From VGSZ01 sp044349155 (lineage in GTDB: Bacteria; Myxococcota; UBA727; VGSZ01): a stretch of 10,616 nt of DNA. A program made the translations under genes and the position numbers. The DNA lies in NCBI GenBank assembly GCA_044349155.1, contig JBIKRQ010000224.1, forward strand, positions 1 through 10,616, in the 5' to 3' direction. Below are positions 6,260 to 10,616 of the stretch, piece after piece. The stretch's first letter is position 1. Every line of letters begins with the position of its first letter. The notes beneath the pieces were generated by a model. That model did not search any database and was not told the origin of the DNA. It saw only the letters and a program-made list of their open reading frames with translations.

Positions 6260-7273
6260 TCACGTCAGCGGCGCGAGCTTGCCGTCGCTGCTTCGGCGGT
6301 ACTGCTCGTGCTGCAGCACACCGTCGCCCTGGGCCAGGGCGACCACGCCACCAATGCCCACAGCACTGTGCTTCACCCACACACCCGACGACACCACCAG
6401 CTGCACGTCGACGGTGTCAGCACCGCCCGTTGTGGCCAGCGCCCGCCGCAAGCGCGCATCGCCGTGGTCGCGACAAATCTCGAGGCCCACGGTCAAACCG
6501 CGCCACGCAAACGTCGGCGAAGGCACGTCGCGGCTGAAGTACACCAGCGCGTGGTGGCGGGCGATGTCGACGTCGCCGCCGTCGCCACGCTTGTCGGTGC
6601 TGTACACAAGTTCGCCGTTCGAAAACGCGTAGGCGCTGTTGTGCAAGCGGCCGCGCTCATCGGCCCAGGTGATGGTGCCAGGCACGCACAAGCGATCGGA
6701 CCCCGTCGTCAGCACCTTGAACTGCTGAACCAACGCGTCGTGCTCGACGTGCGACAGCGGCTTGCCGTCGCCGACAAACATCCACTCTGGCGCCAACACC
6801 ACGTCGCTGCCGGCGTCCCAGGCGGCCTGCACGCGCGCAAAGGCGTTGGCGACGGGCGTGAGCCCATCGGTGGTCGCGTCGACAAAGCCCACGCGCACAT
6901 CAACGGGTTTCGACGTCGTCGGCGACACCGGCGCGCACGCCCACAAGGCGGCGATCACGCGCTCTTCGTCTTGCTTTGTCATGCGCAGCGGAAACAGCGC
7001 GACATCGTCGAGCACGTCGAGCATCGCGGCGCGCACGGCTGGCGCGTGGGCGTGGCGTTCAACCACCAACGCCACCTCGGCGCGCGTCGACGACGACAGC
7101 CCCACGACGTTGCTGTGGGCGATGGCCCACGCGGTCGCGAGCGGCAAGCGTGAAGGCATCGGCAGCGGCGTGTGCAACAGCGGCAAGGCCGTACGCGACG
7201 CCGACGTGGTGCTCGACACCGCCGAGGGGCTCGATGTCAGCGTCGGCAGTCGCTGCAAACGCATGGCCCACAT
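6260..7273 (-). CDS. Carbon-nitrogen hydrolase (nitrilase superfamily) protein
   Basis: A 337-residue cytoplasmic protein with no signal peptide. From about residue 122 it has the nitrilase fold: the strand VRVGFVDA, then VVLAPEWMFVG with the catalytic Glu at 163, K228 in YSTDKRGD, and the nucleophile C267 in GLEICRDH. The Glu-Lys and Lys-Cys gaps (65 and 39 residues) suit the family triad. The superfamily hydrolyses amides, nitriles or carbamoyl compounds; the substrate cannot be told. Residues 1-120 are an extra N-terminal region of unknown function, with hydrophobic stretches but no clear helix crossing a membrane. In-frame alternative starts are at 7264 and 7159. The last would remove a Ser/Thr-rich leader and begin MPSRLPLATAW, so the true start is uncertain. 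It diverges from the duplicated-domain gene, and its stop faces that of the hydrolase gene. Confidence 0.78.
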   Translation of the reverse strand: MWAMRLQRLPTLTSSPSAVSSTTSASRTALPLLHTPLPMPSRLPLATAWAIAHSNVVGLSSSTRAEVALVVERHAHAPAVRAAMLDVLDDVALFPLRMTKQDEERVIAALWACAPVSPTTSKPVDVRVGFVDATTDGLTPVANAFARVQAAWDAGSDVVLAPEWMFVGDGKPLSHVEHDALVQQFKVLTTGSDRLCVPGTITWADERGRLHNSAYAFSNGELVYSTDKRGDGGDVDIARHHALVYFSRDVPSPTFAWRGLTVGLEICRDHGDARLRRALATTGGADTVDVQLVVSSGVWVKHSAVGIGGVVALAQGDGVLQHEQYRRSSDGKLAPLT

Positions 7274-7349
7274 CTACCAACACCGAGACGACATCGACAC
7301 CGCGATCGCCCGATCGACGGGACGTGACCGCTCGCAGTGACGTGCAGCA

Positions 7350-7362
7350 CGTTCGGCGAACG
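7350..7362. promoter_or_regulatory. 13-bp perfect palindrome, operator candidate
   Basis: CGTTCG-g-CGAACG lies in the 181-bp divergent region between the nitrilase-like gene (start 7273) and the duplicated-domain gene (start 7455). It is followed 3 bp later by a second palindrome. Two neighbouring dyads in a divergent promoter region make a plausible regulator site; no regulator gene is adjacent. Confidence 0.35.
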
Positions 7363-7365
7363 AAG

Positions 7366-7379
7366 ACGACATGTGTCGT
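7366..7379. promoter_or_regulatory. 14-bp inverted repeat, operator candidate
   Basis: ACGACA-tg-TGTCGT, six bases each side of two, lies 3 bp after the palindrome at 7350-7362. The dyad centres are about 16-17 bp apart. Together they could be the operator of the duplicated-domain gene or of both divergent genes. Confidence 0.33.
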
Positions 7380-7454
7380 ATTCGCGGCATGCCGTGCAGT
7401 CCACGTTGCGAACCCTGCAGCACCACCGCTGCATCGACACACGAGGGCGTCACC

Positions 7455-8402
7455 ATGGGTTTGTTCGACAAGATCAAGAAGTTCGCGACGGGCAGCAGCA
7501 CGGCCAACGTCGCCATCCTCTCTGTCAACGGCAGCGACCCGAGCAGCGCTGTGATCGCCATCAGCGACGGCAGCGCGCGCGGTCGCATGAAGGTCGTCGC
7601 CCAGCAGGACTGCACGATGCTCGCGATGAAGTACGAGGTGCTGCTCCGCACGCAAGACGAGCAGGGCCAGTGGGGCAACATCACCGTCGGCTCGGGCAAG
7701 TTCGCGCAAACGCGCCAGCTCAAAACCGGCGACACCTTCGAGCACGACTGGGTCATCAACGACATCGAAGTCGAGCGCTACCTGCGCAACCAGAACTACA
7801 CCGACCTCGCCGCTGTGCCCTCGCACCCGAAGGTGAAGTTGCTCGTGCGTTGCACCTCCGACGTCGAAGGCTCGCCCTTTGATCCCGACGCCGAAGTCGA
7901 AGTGAAGATCGGGCCGTCGATCGCTGGTCCGTGCCGTGTCGAGACCACGGTCATCGAAGGCAACCCCGCCTCGATCGCGTCGTTCCCTGTCGGCGACAGC
8001 GTGTGCAAGGGCACCGTCGTCGTCACCGCCAAAGCCCCCTGCGTGTTGACCGCCACGCGCTACGAGTTGTGGCTCGAGCTCGACACGCCAAACGGCCCCG
8101 TCGAGGCGCTGTGCGGCAAAGACCAACACCCCGAGGTCAAGGTCGAGGGCGGTCACTGGTCGACGATGAGCGTGAGCTTCGGCGGCACCAACATCACCTT
8201 CCCGCTGCAGATGGACGCTGGCGACAAGGCCACGCAGACGTGGAGCATTCGCAGCCTCGACCTGCCGGCGATCCTGACGGCCAACGGCATGTCGGCCGAG
8301 ACCGCGGTGAAAAACCCCGCCGTGCGCTTCGTGGTCAAGACGTTCGCCGATGCCGAGGGCGCCAACGTCTCGACAGGCCGCAGCGTCATCGACCTGACCT
8401 GA
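7455..8402 (+). CDS. Two-repeat beta-sandwich protein, possibly Spo0M/arrestin-like
   Basis: A 315-residue soluble protein without signal peptide or membrane helix. The ATG at 7455, with GAGGG about 7 bases upstream, gives the N-terminus MGLFDKIKKF, a short amphipathic helix like the one opening Spo0M-type proteins. The body is an internal duplication, about residues 18-150 and 160-315. Matching blocks are 43-65 with 186-208 (Tyr-Glu at 60-61 and 203-204), TGDTFEHDW at 91-99 with AGDKATQTW at 255-263, and HPKVKLLVRCTSDVEG at 124-139 with NPAVRFVVKTFADAEG at 287-302. Both halves look all-beta. Arrestin-fold Spo0M proteins also have two beta-sandwich halves, but the resemblance is general, so function stays open. 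An upstream in-frame ATG at 7371 is less likely because it lies in a palindrome and adds a Cys/Pro-rich leader. The gre-like gene follows after 42 bp on the same strand, perhaps co-transcribed. Confidence 0.72.
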   Translation: MGLFDKIKKFATGSSTANVAILSVNGSDPSSAVIAISDGSARGRMKVVAQQDCTMLAMKYEVLLRTQDEQGQWGNITVGSGKFAQTRQLKTGDTFEHDWVINDIEVERYLRNQNYTDLAAVPSHPKVKLLVRCTSDVEGSPFDPDAEVEVKIGPSIAGPCRVETTVIEGNPASIASFPVGDSVCKGTVVVTAKAPCVLTATRYELWLELDTPNGPVEALCGKDQHPEVKVEGGHWSTMSVSFGGTNITFPLQMDAGDKATQTWSIRSLDLPAILTANGMSAETAVKNPAVRFVVKTFADAEGANVSTGRSVIDLT

Positions 8403-8444
8403 GCACGTCTCGTCTGCGGGCGCGTCCTCTGCTATCGGCGCGCC

Positions 8445-8939
8445 ATGCAGCTCGACAAAGCCGACCTCGTTGCCCAGCTCATCGCGCACCTGCAGGCCAC
8501 GGTGAGCGGGGCGCGTGAAAGCGCACAAGAGGCAGCGATCGAAGCGCGTGAAGGCGCAACCCCCAACGAGAAGCGTGAAGACTCGCGTGTGGCCCTCGAG
8601 CAATCAGGGCTCGCGCGCGGTCACGAGCAACGCTTGCAGCGCGCGTTGAACGATCTCTCGCTGCTCGAAGGTTTTGCCCCTCCACCATTTGCGCCCAAAG
8701 CGAAGGTGGCGCTGGGGGCCATCGTCGAGGTCGACAGCGACGACAGCGGCCGCACCTTCTTCCTCGCGCCAGCGGGTGCAGGCATCGAGTTGCACGGACC
8801 AAACGGCGACGGCTTTTTGTCGGTGGTCACGCCGAACTCGCCCTTCGGCCGCGCGATCATGGGCTGCGTGGTGGGCGACACCGTCGACGTCACCGTTGCC
8901 CGCGAGACCCGCGAGTGGACCGTGTCGTGGGTGGGGTAG
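8445..8939 (+). CDS. GreA/GreB-family transcription factor (secondary-channel binding type)
   Basis: A 164-residue protein with the two-part Gre layout. Residues 4-80 form a helical hairpin containing ATPNEKREDSRVALEQ, which matches the AT-xx-E-x-KAE-x-KYDTRALEAS-like tip of the short GreA/GreB-family factors of Proteobacteria. Residues 88-164 match the FKBP-like C-terminal domain: GAIVEVDS, then SVVTPNSPFGRAIMG around 127-139 (S132-P133) and VVGDTVDV. Gre factors bind the RNA polymerase secondary channel and help cleave backtracked RNA. Here the tip lacks the Asp of the usual Asp-x-x-Glu pair (T39-P-N-E42), so cleavage activity is doubtful and a different modulatory role is possible. The ribosome site upstream of the ATG at 8445 is weak. 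It follows the duplicated-domain gene by 42 bp and converges on the membrane-protein gene, 51 bp between stops. Confidence 0.75.
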   Translation: MQLDKADLVAQLIAHLQATVSGARESAQEAAIEAREGATPNEKREDSRVALEQSGLARGHEQRLQRALNDLSLLEGFAPPPFAPKAKVALGAIVEVDSDDSGRTFFLAPAGAGIELHGPNGDGFLSVVTPNSPFGRAIMGCVVGDTVDVTVARETREWTVSWVG

Positions 8940-8956
8940 CGCTGGCCTCGAGCGCT
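8938..8956. terminator. Possible weak hairpin between convergent genes
   Basis: AGCGCT, a 7-base loop, then AGCGCT, overlapping the stop codon of the gre-like gene and followed by gctttg. It sits in the 51-bp gap between two convergent genes, where a two-way terminator would be expected. The stem is only 6 bp and there is no real T-run, so the call is weak. Confidence 0.25.
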
Positions 8957-8990
8957 GCTTTGCGATGTCCATGTCGACGCCAGGAGCCCG

Positions 8991-10064
8991 TCAATCCTCA
9001 GTATCGACCGGGTCCGCGGGACAGGCGCCAATCGCACAGGCAGCCGCGTGGGCGCCGACGGTGGGCAGCGCGACCACGAGGGAGCCGACCGTCCCCGTCA
9101 AGGGCAGCGCCAGAAACGCCGCGGAGATGCCTACGGCTTGCACGCCCCTCGTCAACAGCGAGACCCCGCCAACGACGATGACAGCGCTGGCTCCAGACCC
9201 GACGGCGGCGCCCGCAGCGGTGGCAAGGCCAACGCCGGGTTCACCCGTGAGGGCCGCGCCAGCGAAGCTGAACACCGTACTGCCGACGATCGGACCGACC
9301 ACCGCCGCCAGGTAGTCGCCACCCTCCAGGGCCGACAGGATGGGCGAGCAGCCCATCATGGTGCCCGCAATGCAGCCGATGCTGGCACTGAGGCTGCCAA
9401 GCGCGGCGGCCCGTTGCCTGGCGCGGTTGTCGTCGTCGGTGTCGTCACGCGGCCGTTTCCCGGTCGTGATCTGGTCGACGGTGGCGCAGTGGCCGAAGCC
9501 ACAGGCGGTGGCTGCCGCAAAAACGGCGCCAACGCCCCCCGCCGCGCCAACGGCCATGGAGCCCGACGTGGCAACGACCAGCAGGGTGTTCATGTCGGCA
9601 GCAACGGTGTCGAGGGTGCCTGACACCGTGACCGTCAAGACGCCCACGGGGGCAGCCACCGCCAGTCCGCCCGCCAGCCCCGCAAGGGCACCAGTGACGC
9701 CGTCGCCAACGCCGACGCCAGCAACGGTACCGCCAACGATTCCGCCCGCAAGGATCGCCCCACCGAGGGCAAGTCCTGCCACCGGCCGCTCCGAAAGGCC
9801 GGTGAGCGCGACGTCACGCCCCTCAAGACCTGCCCGCCCCTGCGGCCCGAGTGCAACCAGCCAGACGCCAACCCCAAGCCCCGTGAGGATGCTGCCAGCG
9901 ACGACGCCCCGAACGATGGTCCCGCTCGTGTCGTCCTGCTCGGCGAGATCGTCCTCGACGGGTTCAGCGGCGACAGCGGGGGCGGCAAGGCAGCCCCACA
10001 CCGTCAGCAGCACCAACCATCGCCGACACACCCGGCCCACACCACTTCTCGACGGAATCGCCAT
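8991..10064 (-). CDS. Glycine-rich multi-pass membrane protein, unknown function
   Basis: A 357-residue protein that I do not recognise. Numbered from the ATG at 10064, residues 1-33 are a signal peptide with an Arg-rich front and an AVAAEP cleavage site, followed by an acidic stretch (EDDLAEQDD). The rest is almost continuous hydrophobic Gly/Ala/Val segments, perhaps eight or more helices, with GxxxG-like spacing. One charged loop contains RPRDDTDDDNRARQR (about 207-221). Several Cys are scattered, including CAIGAC near the end. A cleavable signal before many Gly-rich segments suggests either an inner-membrane protein or a glycine-zipper-type envelope protein. A TTG at 10097 would extend the start by 11 residues, but the ATG gives the cleaner signal peptide and has GGGGGTG upstream. 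The Kazal gene lies upstream on the same strand across a 104-bp gap. Confidence 0.65.
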   Translation of the reverse strand: MAIPSRSGVGRVCRRWLVLLTVWGCLAAPAVAAEPVEDDLAEQDDTSGTIVRGVVAGSILTGLGVGVWLVALGPQGRAGLEGRDVALTGLSERPVAGLALGGAILAGGIVGGTVAGVGVGDGVTGALAGLAGGLAVAAPVGVLTVTVSGTLDTVAADMNTLLVVATSGSMAVGAAGGVGAVFAAATACGFGHCATVDQITTGKRPRDDTDDDNRARQRAAALGSLSASIGCIAGTMMGCSPILSALEGGDYLAAVVGPIVGSTVFSFAGAALTGEPGVGLATAAGAAVGSGASAVIVVGGVSLLTRGVQAVGISAAFLALPLTGTVGSLVVALPTVGAHAAACAIGACPADPVDTED

Positions 10065-10168
10065 GTCGACGTCACCCCCGACCACGAGAATGCACAACGC
10101 AGGCCATCAGTTGCGGTGGCTGTTTCGAGGCCAATGACGACATGGAGTGAACAGCATATTCTTAGATC
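10065..10168. other. Gap between Kazal and membrane-protein genes
   Basis: A 104-bp gap on the minus-strand side. It contains the TTG that could extend the membrane-protein gene to 10097, and an AT-rich patch at about 10141-10170 marking the left edge of a lower-GC stretch. I see no convincing terminator hairpin or promoter boxes. A separate promoter for the membrane-protein gene in this AT-rich patch is likely but not demonstrated. Confidence 0.4.
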
Positions 10169-10480
10169 TCAGTCGAAAGCGGTACACGCTGACTCATGAA
10201 AAACTGAAACCCCTCTGCTTCTGGCCTGGCACCCATTACTGTAGGTGATTCCATCGCAGCCACAAACAGGGGCATACTCCTCGGGACATCCGACCTCCTC
10301 CTGGCCATCTCGGAGGTTCTCACTGCTCGCGAGAAAGGTCGCTTCATCGACACAGCGCCCACTCTCAGGGTCGATGAACGGTTCTGCAGCATCTACACAG
10401 GGGCAAACATCTTCTCGGCTGATGCATCCGCTCGCTGGTGTCGCGATTACAACACCAAGCAAAACGCGCGCGGCATTCAT
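10169..10480 (-). CDS. Kazal-domain lipoprotein (predicted protease inhibitor)
   Basis: A 103-residue protein. Residues 1-18 are a signal sequence ending in the lipobox-like PASGC with C19, so it is probably a lipoprotein. A Cys-containing spacer follows (C26, C28, C43). Residues 65-99 match a Kazal domain of the bacterial form: CPEEYAPVCGCDGITYSNGC, then Gly-Val-Ser-Val and a final Cys. The domain Cys are C65, C73, C75, C84 and C99, with Y80 in the TYxNxC signature; the sixth partner is probably C43 or another spacer Cys. Kazal domains bind and block serine proteases in a substrate-like way outside the cell; the target is unknown. The ATG at 10480 gives the signal sequence; its ribosome site is weak. 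Base composition is about 55% G+C against about two thirds elsewhere, with less biased codons, hinting at recent acquisition. It diverges from the gene at the right edge. Confidence 0.85.
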   Translation of the reverse strand: MNAARVLLGVVIATPASGCISREDVCPCVDAAEPFIDPESGRCVDEATFLASSENLRDGQEEVGCPEEYAPVCGCDGITYSNGCQARSRGVSVFHESACTAFD

Positions 10481-10529
10481 CCGACGTAACGGGTGCAGAT
10501 CAGCTCCTGAGCATGCGCAGCTGACGACG

Positions 10530-10549
10530 TCGATCGGGCGAACGATCGA
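10530..10549. promoter_or_regulatory. 20-bp inverted repeat in the divergent region, operator candidate
   Basis: TCGATCG, six bases (ggcgaa), then CGATCGA: a perfect 7-bp dyad between the Kazal gene start (10480) and the right-edge gene start (10583). Its centre is about 43 bp upstream of the latter, where a repressor site would overlap the promoter. CGATCG words are common in GC-rich DNA, so this stays a candidate. Confidence 0.35.
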
Positions 10550-10582
10550 GGCGCCCTCGCCTGCAGTGGCATAGCCGGGGTC

Positions 10583-10616
10583 ATGCAGAAAAAGCCGACG
10601 AAGCCGAAACGCGTGA
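10583..10616 (+). CDS. Start of a gene cut off by the window edge
   Basis: An ATG at 10583, with GGGG four bases upstream, opens a frame reading MQKKPTKPKRV that is still open at the last base. The Lys/Pro-rich start is cytoplasmic-looking, with no signal sequence in the eleven codons seen. Its divergent placement from the Kazal gene, across a gap with a dyad, fits a real start. No family can be assigned from so little. Confidence 0.45.
   Translation, partial: MQKKPTKPKRV

Noticed and set aside
7059..8603. 514-codon minus-strand frame
   Set aside because: It is antisense to the duplicated-domain protein, rich in Asp/Arg/Val as expected of a shadow frame, with no recognisable motif.
8991..10097. 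Start of the membrane protein at the TTG at 10097
   Set aside because: It adds eleven residues before a signal peptide that is well formed from the ATG at 10064, and the latter has a G-rich upstream site.

Overview
GC-rich bacterial chromosome (roughly two thirds G+C by eye). Three traits point to Myxococcota or a close deltaproteobacterial relative, although no gene here fixes the taxonomy: a membrane Ser/Thr kinase whose tail has DAG-rich and Pro-Thr spacers, a PEGA-domain envelope protein, and secreted proteins with long Gly-Glu linkers or a Kazal domain. I see no rRNA, tRNA, CRISPR array, phage gene or intact transposase.

Layout. Positions 1-124 look like the end of something lying further left, closed by a 20-bp repeat (105-124). 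That repeat recurs inverted at 1221-1240, so the two copies bracket a PEGA-domain protein gene (131-1210, minus). Divergent from it is a Ser/Thr protein kinase (from 1313, plus) whose reading frame is broken by one base near 2333; the transmembrane and periplasmic tail continues in another frame to 3185. Convergent with the kinase is a tightly coupled minus-strand pair: a JmjC ribosomal-protein hydroxylase of the RoxA/YcfD type (3854-5020), then a DTW-domain tRNA aminocarboxypropyltransferase (3189-3851). A 153-bp divergent control region with short repeats separates these from a secreted SGNH/GDSL-like hydrolase with a Gly-Glu linker (5174-6250, plus).

Next come a nitrilase-superfamily protein (6260-7273, minus), a protein made of two duplicated beta-rich halves that resembles Spo0M/arrestin only loosely (7455-8402, plus), a GreA/GreB-like RNA polymerase factor (8445-8939, plus), a glycine-rich multi-pass membrane protein of unknown role (8991-10064, minus), a Kazal-domain lipoprotein in a locally AT-richer patch (10169-10480, minus), and the first codons of a gene running off the right edge (10583 onward, plus).

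How the genes work together. The clearest functional unit is roxA-tapT, both modifying the translation apparatus. The kinase and PEGA protein share a divergent promoter region and may belong to one envelope-signalling unit. The rest looks like independent single genes. I found no convincing new multi-gene system. The items most worth checking are the kinase frame break, the outward-facing inverted repeats, the duplicated-domain protein, and the AT-richer Kazal gene.
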